From the NCBI GenBank assembly GCA_048499455.1, contig JASNZV010000004.1, positions 186,001-250,000 on the forward strand: a stretch of 64,000 nucleotides of DNA, in the 5' to 3' direction. The translations under genes were made by a program, and so were the position numbers. Below the pieces are notes generated by a model. The model searched no databases. It had not been told where the DNA came from and saw only the letters and a program-made list of their open reading frames with translations. Shown here piece after piece: positions 26,350-36,032 of the stretch (the first letter of the stretch is position 1; every line of letters starts with the position of its first letter). This DNA comes from CFX5 sp023384495 (GTDB lineage: Bacteria; Chloroflexota; Anaerolineae; Caldilineales; Caldilineaceae).

Positions 26350-26353
<4 letters not shown>
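25493..26353 (+). CDS. folD: Bifunctional methylenetetrahydrofolate dehydrogenase/cyclohydrolase
   Basis: This 286-residue cytosolic enzyme converts 5,10-methylene-THF to 10-formyl-THF with NADP. Family segments present include YGRAIARNCKGSG (with the Lys of the active-site region), GIMLLEPLPPQID, DPAKDVDGVHPLN, PATPAGGMALL and the NADP-binding VVGRSDIVGKPMALLLL, then GGAGPMTNVILMEN near the C-terminus. The canonical folD Tyr-x3-Lys is present as Y-G-R-A...K in slightly altered form, and the usual PLP motif is intact. It overlaps fchA upstream and the membrane protein gene downstream by 4 bp each. Confidence 0.93.
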
Positions 26354-28618
<2,265 letters not shown>

Positions 28619-28638
<20 letters not shown>

Positions 28639-29467
28639 CGCTGTGCTTGCGGTCGTGGTGGCGGAGGTGCCAGCGACCAAAGCGCTGGAGCAGGCTGCGC
28701 ACGCGGTCTCGGCGCTGTTCAAGCCGCGCCTCTTTGGTCTTCCACTGGCCCAACACCTGGTTGATCACCAGCAGCGAGTCGCCGCGGATGTCGAGACGCG
28801 CCGTTTTGGGGTCGGCCTCCTGGTCATGCAGCCGTTTGAGCACACCCTCCAAGGCGGCAATCAGTGTGTCGTATTCGGCCTCGTTGTTGGTCACCTGATT
28901 GCCAAAGCGAAGCCGAACCACTTGCGGTTGGCTGCCGGGCCAGTGTAGGGCGTAGCTGCCATAGCCCTCGCCGGGGTTGCCCTTGCTGCCGCCATCGAAG
29001 ATGATCTGGATCGGTTGCTCGGGCGCTTGACCGGGCAGCGGCGCCATAGCGTGGGGGTCGTCGACGCTAGGGCGATTGCCCGGCTCACCCACCACCACTT
29101 TGCCGCTAATGGGTGAGCGATTGGGGATCTCGGCGCCGGCAGGGGGCAATTTCAGCGGAGATGCGCGGCCAGGTTGCTGCCCAGACTCATCTACGTCTGG
29201 AGCGAGGTGCGAATCCGGCGCCGGCTCAGCCCGCGTCAGCGTCTGCGAGCGGCCTGCCAGGGCGGGGGCCACGCGCAGGCGGTCTTGGTCGGTGATGTTT
29301 GTCTCAGGCGGCATCAGGCCGGTGACGCGCAGCCGTTGCTGCAGGTGTCGTCGCCCAGCGGCGGTCAGGCGCTGGATGGCGTCAACAATCTCATCGACGG
29401 CAAGATCGGTTGCGATCGGGTCCTCGTCCGGCGGGCCAGTATAGGTTTCGGTCATGGTCCGATTCAT
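28619..29467 (-). CDS. RNase HI-like protein with long N-terminal extension
   Basis: This 282-residue protein has an RNase H fold in its C-terminal half. IIFDGGSKGNPGEGYGSYAL supplies the first catalytic Asp, TNNEAEYDTLIAAL the Glu, and LDIRGDSLLVINQVLG the second Asp. The last part ends HHDRKHSVTALGH and lacks a clear fourth Asp. RNase HI cleaves the RNA strand of RNA-DNA hybrids. The first ~145 residues are low-complexity and Pro/Ser-rich apart from a helical start (DEIVDAIQRLTAAGRRHLQQ), so the extension may bind a partner. It overlaps the MBL-fold gene by 4 bp (ATGA) and converges on the membrane protein gene. Confidence 0.8.
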
Positions 29468-30342
29468 CCTACCCCGTTACGTGCGACCTGGCGTTGTTGA
29501 CGTTGGCGCGTGCGCGCTTGATCCCAAAGAAAGAGCAGGTTGTTGGCGTGGAATTGCTGTACGAGCCCCCCGAGCGGGATGCGGCTGCGTTCAAACTGCT
29601 CAATATCATAGGTGAGCAGGTCGTGCTTGGTGCCGCCATCATCCATCAGCCGTTGCACAAGCTGCTGGATATCGTTGAGATATTTGACGCTGATGTCAAT
29701 GCTGCTTGTCACCTCGCCGCGCAGCAAAATATCGCCGTGCCCCTGGACGATACACTCCAGGTTGTAGTCGTGCAGGTTCATGAGCGAACGTTTGAACGCT
29801 TCGACGTCGCTGTAGGGCGTTGCGATCAAGGGCACGGGCATCATGAGATCGCTGGCAAAGAGCACCTTGTCTTCACGCACGTGCACAACGCAGAGTTCGG
29901 GGCTGGGGCCAGGTGAGTGGATCAGATGCACCGTTTTGCCGCCAAGCCGAATGACCACGCCCTCGTTGAAAACGATCTTGGGCAGGCGAATTTCCACATG
30001 GCGTAGTTCGGGCGTGTGCTCGCGCGCCTCTTCGAGCGCTGTATAGCCGTGCTCCATGAGCATCTCGCGACAGAGGTCATGGGCAATCAACTCGGCTTCG
30101 GGAAAGTAGCTGGAACCATACACATGGTCGGCGTAACTGAGCGTGTTGATCACATATTTGATGCCCTGTGGGCAAACTCGCTGGGCAAACTCGATGATCT
30201 GCTTGGTCTCCGATGGAAAGGGCAGCGTATCGATGAGGATGCCGCCTTCAGGGGTCACCACCAACCCGGCGTTCACCTCCACATAGAGTTCGCTGGTGAA
30301 GACCCAGGTGTCATCGGCCACACGCGTTCGAATAATCGCCAC
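29464..30342 (-). CDS. Degenerate metallo-beta-lactamase-fold protein
   Basis: This 292-residue protein has the MBL alpha-beta-beta-alpha layout: LYVEVNAGLVVTPEGGILID at the start, a second strand-helix half with VLFASDLMM, and a late GHGDI. The metal-binding motif is altered. Where family members have N-T-H-x-H-x-D-H this one reads NTLSYADH, so both His of the HxH pair are missing. The later G-H-T-P ligand region reads HSPGPSPE. The Asp-His, the DLMM Asp and the final His remain. It is therefore either a different metal site or a non-catalytic relative. Start is GTG with GAGGGGG upstream. A promoter with two dyads lies about 130-165 bp upstream. Confidence 0.75.
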   Translation of the reverse strand: MAIIRTRVADDTWVFTSELYVEVNAGLVVTPEGGILIDTLPFPSETKQIIEFAQRVCPQGIKYVINTLSYADHVYGSSYFPEAELIAHDLCREMLMEHGYTALEEAREHTPELRHVEIRLPKIVFNEGVVIRLGGKTVHLIHSPGPSPELCVVHVREDKVLFASDLMMPVPLIATPYSDVEAFKRSLMNLHDYNLECIVQGHGDILLRGEVTSSIDISVKYLNDIQQLVQRLMDDGGTKHDLLTYDIEQFERSRIPLGGLVQQFHANNLLFLWDQARTRQRQQRQVARNGVG

Positions 30343-30461
30343 CGCTTTACCCCCTCAACCCCACGTTCCACACAATAGTCTGATTCTGGCTTACGGGCAG
30401 ACGTTACACGGCGGCGGACCTTCGCGGCGCGCCATTCCAGGCCACTGCGTAACGTATCACT

Positions 30462-30509
30462 ATGTGAAAAGTGTAACATATTCACATCACGAGCGTCAAG
30501 TAACTTGAC
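30462..30509 (-). promoter_or_regulatory. Promoter with flanking dyads for the MBL-fold gene
   Basis: On the minus strand: -35 TTGACG (30494-30499), 17-bp spacer, -10 TTACAC (30471-30476). A perfect 15-bp palindrome, GTCAAGT-T-ACTTGAC (30495-30509), covers the -35. A second dyad, ATGTGAA-N12-TTCACAT (30462-30468 and 30481-30487), straddles the -10. This looks like tight repressor control. The leader to the GTG start is about 125 nt. Confidence 0.55.
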
Positions 30510-30540
30510 ATAATTTGATGCATCCACGATTTAGGCGGCA

Positions 30541-30574
30541 CAGGTGACAGTCACTTTTGAAGTGACTTCACCTG
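30541..30574. repeat. 15-bp inverted repeat downstream of the small RNA
   Basis: CAGGTGA-c-AGTCACTT, loop TTG, AAGTGACT-TCACCTG: a 15-bp stem with a single unpaired C. It lacks a T-run on either side. It separates the small-RNA terminator from the MBL-gene promoter and may be an operator or an insulating hairpin. Confidence 0.5.
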
Positions 30575-30585
30575 TCCTGACAAAC

Positions 30586-30616
30586 AAAAACACCGACTGA
30601 CGAGCGTCAGACGGTG
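30586..30616 (-). terminator. Rho-independent terminator of the small RNA
   Basis: Reading the minus strand, the stem is ACACCG-TCTGAC, loop GCTC, GTCAG-TCGGTGT followed by TTTTTGTTTG. Apart from one A/A-type mismatch the stem is perfect. It lies 20 nt after the closing stem of the RNA. Confidence 0.85.
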
Positions 30617-30809
30617 TAATCCGGTAATCGAATTTGACTCCGCAGAATCGTGTGGGCAGTGGGTGCGAACCTGCTAATGCAGGGTGGGCGTCGATTGGAC
30701 GTTTCCGTCTTACCCGAAGGCTATCACATCCACGCCACGTTACCGAGCGCCCGAATTGTTCGTGTTGGCTCGCCCCGTATGCTACCCGAATCACGGAAGC
30801 CGCAGAGTC
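30586..30809 (-). ncRNA. Structured small RNA, 6S-like
   Basis: A ~224-nt RNA is defined by its own promoter (30816-30844), a foldable body (30636-30809) and a strong terminator (30586-30616). The 5' and 3' ends of the body pair perfectly (10 bp: 30800-30809 with 30636-30645). Further inward pairing follows: 6 bp (30782-30787 with 30654-30659) and 10 bp with one bulged A (30767-30776 with 30661-30671). There is then an open central region, with a CCTGC/GCAGG mini-hairpin on its 3' side, and a distal 7-bp stem (GTGGCGT with ACGCCCAC) topped by UUCG- and GAAA-type hairpins. Closing stem, open bubble and terminal stem in a ~180-nt rod is the 6S RNA layout. I have not matched it to a conserved consensus, so the family name is an inference. 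Confidence 0.6.
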
Positions 30810-30815
30810 ATTTAT

Positions 30816-30844
30816 AGTATACCATGAACGGATAGTTTGAGCAA
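30816..30844 (-). promoter_or_regulatory. Promoter of the small RNA
   Basis: On the minus strand: -35 TTGCTC (30839-30844), exactly 17 bp, -10 TATACT (30816-30821). Transcription would start at about 30809-30810, the first base of the RNA closing stem. The promoter lies just beyond the aspS stop codon. Confidence 0.75.
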
Positions 30845-30873
30845 GATCCGCATCTAGCCCTTTCTAGGGGCAT

Positions 30874-32676
30874 CTACTTTTTCTTTGGTGGGCGTAGCAT
30901 AATGTGCAGCTCTTCCAGTTGCTGCTCGGTGACCGGGCTGGGCGTGTCCAGCATCAAGTCGGCGCCGGCGGATGTTTTGGGGAAGGCGATCACATCGCGA
31001 ATGCTGGTGGCCTCGGCAAAGAGCGTGACCAGCCGGTCGATCCCCAGGGCGATACCGCCATGCGGCGGCGCGCCATATTGAAAGGCTTCGAGCAGATGGC
31101 CAAACTGGCTGTGCGCCTCCTCATGTGACATGCCGATGGCCGTAAAGAGCCGGTCTTGCTGTTCGCTGCGGTGGATTCGGATGCTGCCACCGCCAATCTC
31201 CCAGCCGTTGAGCACGACATCGTAGGCTTTGGCCAGCACGGCGCCGGGGTCGCTCTCCAATTTGTCCCAATCTTCGTCGCGCGCCGTGGTGAAGGGATGG
31301 TGGACAGCCTGCCAGCGTTGGAGATCATCATTATATTCCAGCAAGGGGAAGTCAACCACCCAACAAAAGGCCAACACCGATTGGTCGACTAGCCCGGCGC
31401 GGCGGCCAATCTCAAGCCGCAGGTTACAGAGGCTCTGCGCCACTACCGCTGGCTGGTCGGCGACGAGCAAAATCAAATCGCCTACCTGTGCCTCGCTGGC
31501 CGCCACAATGGCGCGCACCTCAGCCGGTGATATGAACTTCGTCACCTGGCTGCGCAGGGCGTCCGGCGCAAAGTTGCCCTCAGCGTCGGGGCCAGCGGTG
31601 ACGCCAATCCAGGCAAGCCCTTTGGCGCCATATTGTTTCACAAAATCGGTCAACTCGTCGATGGCGCGACGGGGCAGGTCGGCGCCGCCAGGGTAGACCA
31701 CGCCCTTCACCTGGCCGCCAACAGCCACAGCATTCTTGAAAACGGCAAAGCCGCTGTCGCGCACCAGCTCGCTCACATTGAACAACAACTGCCCAAAGCG
31801 GAGATCGGGCCGGTCGATGCCATACTTCTCCACCGCATCGGCATACCGGATCACCGGGAACGGACGCTGCTGAATCGGCTTGGGGTTGAATGCGGCGCAG
31901 AGTTCAATCAGCAGTTCTTCGATAAGCGCTCGGATGTCGCCAGCGTCGACAAAGCTCACTTCCAGATCGAGCTGGGTGAATTCGGGCTGCCGGTCGGCGC
32001 GCAGGTCTTCATCGCGGAAACAGCGCGCGATCTGAAAGTAACGCTCCATACCTGCCACCATCAACAGTTGTTTAAGCTGTTGTGGGCTCTGCGGAAGCGC
32101 ATAGAACTCACCCGGATTCAGACGGCTGGGCACAATAAAATCGCGCGCGCCCTCAGGGGTGCTTTTGAGCAGAATCGGCGTCTCGATCTCCAAAAACTGG
32201 CGCGTCGACAGAAACTCACGGATGTGGCGCACCATATTGTGGCGCAGCCGCAGATTGTCAGCCATTTTGGTGCGGCGCAGGTCCAAATAGCGATATTTGA
32301 GCCGCAGCGTCTCATCTACGTCATCGGCCTCAACCACCGTAAAAGGCGGCTGTTTGGCCGGGTTGAGCACAGTGACCGCGTCGGCAATCACCTCGATTTC
32401 ACCGGTGCTCAGGTTGGGGTTTTCTTGACCGGGGGGCCGCGGCTGCACCACCCCGCGCACCTGCAAGACAAACTCGCTACGCGCCTGAGCCGCCACTGCG
32501 TGTACTTCCGGCGCCGTGGCCGAGTCGACCGTCACCTGGGTGATGCCGTAACGGTCGCGCAGATCCAAAAAAATCAGGCCGCCGTGGTCGCGGCGGCGAT
32601 GCAACCAGCCTGCCAGCGTCACTCGCTGCCCGACATGGTGAAGAGTCAATTCGCCACAAGTCTGCTCTTTTAACAT
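30874..32676 (-). CDS. aspS: Aspartyl-tRNA synthetase
   Basis: This class II synthetase charges tRNA-Asp (and tRNA-Asn if non-discriminating). Read from the ATG at 32676 it has 600 residues, the usual bacterial size. The OB-fold anticodon domain is at the N-terminus (TLAGWLHRRRDHGGLIFLDL). Motif 2 is FRDEDLRADRQPEFTQLDLE, preceded by the characteristic LPQSPQQLKQLLMV. The bacterial GAD insertion domain sits in the middle. Motif 3 is GGIALGIDRLV near the C-terminus. An in-frame ATG at 32757 adds 27 residues unlike the family. Nothing here decides between discriminating and non-discriminating types. Confidence 0.95.
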   Translation of the reverse strand: MLKEQTCGELTLHHVGQRVTLAGWLHRRRDHGGLIFLDLRDRYGITQVTVDSATAPEVHAVAAQARSEFVLQVRGVVQPRPPGQENPNLSTGEIEVIADAVTVLNPAKQPPFTVVEADDVDETLRLKYRYLDLRRTKMADNLRLRHNMVRHIREFLSTRQFLEIETPILLKSTPEGARDFIVPSRLNPGEFYALPQSPQQLKQLLMVAGMERYFQIARCFRDEDLRADRQPEFTQLDLEVSFVDAGDIRALIEELLIELCAAFNPKPIQQRPFPVIRYADAVEKYGIDRPDLRFGQLLFNVSELVRDSGFAVFKNAVAVGGQVKGVVYPGGADLPRRAIDELTDFVKQYGAKGLAWIGVTAGPDAEGNFAPDALRSQVTKFISPAEVRAIVAASEAQVGDLILLVADQPAVVAQSLCNLRLEIGRRAGLVDQSVLAFCWVVDFPLLEYNDDLQRWQAVHHPFTTARDEDWDKLESDPGAVLAKAYDVVLNGWEIGGGSIRIHRSEQQDRLFTAIGMSHEEAHSQFGHLLEAFQYGAPPHGGIALGIDRLVTLFAEATSIRDVIAFPKTSAGADLMLDTPSPVTEQQLEELHIMLRPPKKK

Positions 32677-33131
32677 ACAAAACGCCCTTGATTGGGACAA
32701 TACTGTCCAGTGTGATGGCCGATTATCATTCTGCGGGCATCGCTTGACGCCAGCCATCCATTATAGCCCGCCCATCCAGCAGGCGCAACATTGATGGCGA
32801 CTTCGGGCGCGTCCGGGGTTTGGGGCGTGGTCGGGTGACTGTCGCCTTCTCAATTGCCCTCGAACCCGCCTGGCGACTTTGGGCGCGTTTCGATACCTGG
32901 GGGCGCGGAGTGCGGATCGCGCCCCCAGAGCATCTCCCCTACACCATGCAATCAGGTACGGCAGTGCTGGCGGTCAACTACTCAATTTGTAAGGAGGCTA
33001 TTCGGATTGCTTACGACTGGTATGGATAGGCGAGATGGAGTATACTTGTACCAATATGTGTCAGGCGTTGCACACCATGCGTTATCGAAACGCGCAGCCA
33101 TGACAGGCGCACAGCGCCAATTCGGGCACCC
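32677..33131. other. Intergenic region between aspS and the acyltransferase gene
   Basis: This 455-bp gap lies between divergent genes. A TATACT -10-like hexamer at 33041-33046 could serve the acyltransferase gene, but no -35 is properly placed. I see no repeat or conserved RNA. Confidence 0.4.
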
Positions 33132-34535
33132 ATGACGAATAGACCAAGACGGGAGGCCGTGTCGAATGTGGACAAGGCCTGGTTGGGCATGGAGAGCCCA
33201 ACAAACCTAATGATCATCAACTGCGTCATGCTGTTTGATCATATGGTCGATCTGCCCTCTCTATACAATATCTGTCGCCGCCGCCTTGTCGAGCCTCATG
33301 CTCGGTTTCGGCAGCGGATCGTCGAATCGCCCGCAGGCGCGGGCCGTCTTTTCTGGGAAGAGGACCCTCTTTTTGACGTGCGCGCCCACATCCGGCGGAT
33401 CGCCTTGCCCGCGCCCGGCAATACGAGCGCCTTACAATGCCTGTTGGGTGAGTTGATGACAGACGGGTTTGAGCACAGTCGACCCCTCTGGCGCATCTAT
33501 CTGATCGAATTCGAGGCTGGGGGTTGTGCAATTTTCTGTCGCACCCACCATGCCATTGCCGATGGCATTGCGTTGGTACGGGTCCTGCTTTCGCTCACCG
33601 ATGAGCGCGCCGATGCCGCACAGCCCGCGCCGGCGCCCCAACCAGAGCACGCTGGCCCCCTCAGCCAGACATGGCGCAGGTTCACCGACCTGACACAAAC
33701 AGCCGCAGCCCTGACGCAACAGGCAACACACCTATTACAGCGCAGCATCGAGAACCCAGCCTATGCGCGTCAACTGGTCGAGACAACGGGCGTACTCACA
33801 GCGGCCAGCGCGGCGATCCTGGCCAAGTTGTTGTTGATTCCGCCTGATCGACCATCGCCGCTCAAAGGTAAACTGGGCGCGCTCAAGCGGGTAGTCTGGT
33901 CTGCGCCATTGAGCCTGGAGCAGATCAAGGCCACCGGCTACCGTCATGGCGCAACGGTGAATGACATTGTCGTGGCAATGGTGGCCGGCGCGCTGCGCCG
34001 CTATCTTCAACAGAGGGGCGACCCGGTGGATGCAGGGGTCTTGCGGGTGATGGCGCCCGTCAACCTGCGCCCGCAGGGCCAGGAGCCAGGGCTGGGGAAC
34101 CAATTCAGCCTGGTCTATCTCGCCCTCCCGGTCAGCCTGGTCGATCCGATCGAGCGCCTGTTGGCGGTCAAAGAACGGATGACGGTGCTCAAGCACTCGC
34201 CCGAGCCGCTGATCACCTATCAGGTGCTCAATGTGCTTGGCATGTTGCCCGGCGAGCTGGCGCGGCGTTTTGTCGAACTGTTTGCCAGCAAAGCGACCGC
34301 CGTATTGACCAATGTCCCTGGCCCGCGCCAGCCGCGCTACCTGGCCGGCCAACCGATTCGCCGCCTCTTATATTGGGTTCCCCAGTCGGGGCAGATCGGC
34401 ATGGGCGTCAGTATTATCAGCTATGCCGGTGAGGTCACGGTGGGCGTGATGGTGGATGAGAAGTTGGCGCCAGACGCGGAGTTGCTCGTCGAAGGCCTGG
34501 AGGAGGAGCTTGCCGCATTGAGTGGTGACTCGTAA
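33132..34535 (+). CDS. Wax ester synthase/diacylglycerol acyltransferase (WS/DGAT)
   Basis: This 467-residue enzyme belongs to the bacterial WS/DGAT family, which joins fatty acyl-CoA to fatty alcohol or diacylglycerol to make storage lipid at the membrane surface. The catalytic HHxxxDG motif is HHAIADG at about residues 138-144. Other family blocks are PLWRIYLIEFEAGG before it and NDIVVAMVAGALRRYL, VMAPVNLRP and TNVPGPRQPRYLAGQPI in the second half. Length fits. No typical Shine-Dalgarno sequence is seen. It is upstream of and in the same direction as the signalling cassette, but 94 bp separates its stop from the preferred response-regulator start, so linkage is uncertain. Confidence 0.9.
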   Translation: MTNRPRREAVSNVDKAWLGMESPTNLMIINCVMLFDHMVDLPSLYNICRRRLVEPHARFRQRIVESPAGAGRLFWEEDPLFDVRAHIRRIALPAPGNTSALQCLLGELMTDGFEHSRPLWRIYLIEFEAGGCAIFCRTHHAIADGIALVRVLLSLTDERADAAQPAPAPQPEHAGPLSQTWRRFTDLTQTAAALTQQATHLLQRSIENPAYARQLVETTGVLTAASAAILAKLLLIPPDRPSPLKGKLGALKRVVWSAPLSLEQIKATGYRHGATVNDIVVAMVAGALRRYLQQRGDPVDAGVLRVMAPVNLRPQGQEPGLGNQFSLVYLALPVSLVDPIERLLAVKERMTVLKHSPEPLITYQVLNVLGMLPGELARRFVELFASKATAVLTNVPGPRQPRYLAGQPIRRLLYWVPQSGQIGMGVSIISYAGEVTVGVMVDEKLAPDAELLVEGLEEELAALSGDS

Positions 34536-34629
34536 TTGGCTATGGGATTTTTCAGAAAATCGGCATTTTGACGTATTGCTTTTTTACCAATGGTACCGTT
34601 ATGATGAAGTTATATCATTTGCATCCGGT

Positions 34630-35397
34630 ATGAGTGGACTGAATGTGTTGGGCCCAACAGTCGACCCTATCAAGCGTATCCTGGTCTTAGATGATGACCC
34701 GGAGATGCGCGGCCTGATCGAAAGGAAGCTGACAGGCGCCGGCTTCGAAGTGGTGTTGGCCGATTCCGGCGTTCGGGCGTTGGCGCTGATTGAGCAGATG
34801 GGGCTGCCCCATTTGGCGGTCGTCGATATTAACATGCCCGGCATGAGCGGGCTCGAGTTCTGCGAGGCGGTGCAACAGTTTGCTGATCTGCCAGTCATCA
34901 TGGTGACAGCTGTTCACGAAACAGAGACAACCATCAAGGCAATCGAGCTGTATGCTGAGGATTACATCGTCAAACCGTTCAATCTGGATGAGCTGGTTGT
35001 GCGAATTCAGCGGCTGCTCCGCCGCATTGGCGATTTCAGCTATGCCGCCAGCTCCGTGATCGAGATCGATGGTCATTTGGCGGTCTGTTTTGTGCGCAAG
35101 CAAGCCATCGTGGGCGGTCTTACCGTAGAGCTTACACCGATTGAAACCAAGATCCTTCACATCCTGTGGCGTAATGGCAATCGAGTGGTCACCAATGAAT
35201 TTTTGCTGGGGCGCATCTGGCCCAATCAGGAAGTATTTGAAGACACGTTGCGCGTCCACGTCCATCGGCTTCGTCATAAGATTGAGGGGTCGGCATCATC
35301 CAGACGCCAGGGGGCTGGGCAACAAAAACGGAAATACATTGTGACCGAACGCGGTCGAGGATATCGCCTTGTTACCACCAAAGAGGATGGCCCATGA
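34630..35397 (+). CDS. Response regulator, OmpR/PhoB type
   Basis: From the ATG at 34630 the protein has 255 residues; an ATG at 34522 lies in the end of the acyltransferase gene and gives an unlikely extension. The receiver domain has the acidic pair in LVLDDDPEM, the phospho-acceptor Asp in AVVDINMPGMSG, the Thr in IMVTAV and the Lys in IVKPF. A C-terminal winged-helix DNA-binding domain follows (ETKILHILWRNGNRVVTNEF, then DTLRVHVHRLRHKIEG). It overlaps the coiled-coil gene by 4 bp (ATGA). As first gene of the GTPase cassette, it is the likely transcriptional output, with the histidine kinase at the other end as probable partner. Confidence 0.9.
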   Translation: MSGLNVLGPTVDPIKRILVLDDDPEMRGLIERKLTGAGFEVVLADSGVRALALIEQMGLPHLAVVDINMPGMSGLEFCEAVQQFADLPVIMVTAVHETETTIKAIELYAEDYIVKPFNLDELVVRIQRLLRRIGDFSYAASSVIEIDGHLAVCFVRKQAIVGGLTVELTPIETKILHILWRNGNRVVTNEFLLGRIWPNQEVFEDTLRVHVHRLRHKIEGSASSRRQGAGQQKRKYIVTERGRGYRLVTTKEDGP

Positions 35398-35969
35398 GCG
35401 ACAAAAAAACGCGATCAGCACCCAATCCACTCGCCGATATGGCAGGCAGTGTCGCCGAATCGGGTGACAAAGTCGAACGAATCCGTGAACTCATCTTTGG
35501 CGCGCATATGCGCGACTACGCCCAGAAGTTTGACCAGGTAAACCGTGAGCTGAGCCGCCTAAACCGCGAGGCGGAACGGCTCAACCAACAATTGCGCGAG
35601 CAGGAGGCGACATTCAAACGCCAACTGCGCGAAGAAGCCGAACGGCTGAACACACAGCTACAAGACCAAGATCATCGCCAGACTGAGCAAGTACAAGCCC
35701 TGGAACGTCGTCAGAGCCAGGAAGTCTCGTCGCTGGAACAGAAACACGCGCAGCGGTTACAGGAGTTGGATCATGTTATGCACGCCGGTGATAGGGACCT
35801 GCTCAATAAATTGCGCGAGCTGACGGACCAACTCAACGATATCAAGGTCGACCGCGCCACGCTTGGCGATCTGCTCATGGATCTCGGGCAAAGCCTGAAA
35901 CACGATGCGCCGCCGCCAATTGACGCCGAAATCGATGTGCTCGACCAATTGACCGCTGAGTTGGGATAG
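35394..35969 (+). CDS. Coiled-coil protein of the GTPase cassette
   Basis: This 191-residue soluble protein is almost entirely helical. Residues about 35-145 form a long charged coiled coil with heptad Leu/Glu/Gln/Arg (LSRLNREAERLNQQLREQEA). The short N-terminal region contains IRELIFGAHMRDYAQKFDQV. A similar LxFG-x-(Y/H)-x-R/D block (LLFGVYRDRLRELHLQL) begins the next protein, which suggests they share an interaction element. The C-terminus ends with a short conserved-looking helix (LGDLLMDLGQSLKHD). No known enzymatic motif is present. Its place between regulator and roadblock-like protein suggests a scaffold or effector role; this is inference. Confidence 0.7.
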   Translation: MSDKKTRSAPNPLADMAGSVAESGDKVERIRELIFGAHMRDYAQKFDQVNRELSRLNREAERLNQQLREQEATFKRQLREEAERLNTQLQDQDHRQTEQVQALERRQSQEVSSLEQKHAQRLQELDHVMHAGDRDLLNKLRELTDQLNDIKVDRATLGDLLMDLGQSLKHDAPPPIDAEIDVLDQLTAELG

Positions 35970-36032
35970 CGCCGGTCGTCGTTCTGGGCGCTATGCTCAA
36001 CCGGAGCAGCGCCAAAAAGGGGATAGCACCTG

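Noticed and set aside
30636..30809. tRNA or tmRNA in the aspS-MBL gap
   Set aside because: GGTGCGAACC on the + strand recalls a T-arm, but there is no acceptor stem, anticodon arm or tmRNA reading frame; promoter and terminator are on the minus strand.
34568..34605. Promoter TTGACG...TATGAT for the response-regulator gene
   Set aside because: The spacer is 26 bp, far too long for a sigma70-type promoter.
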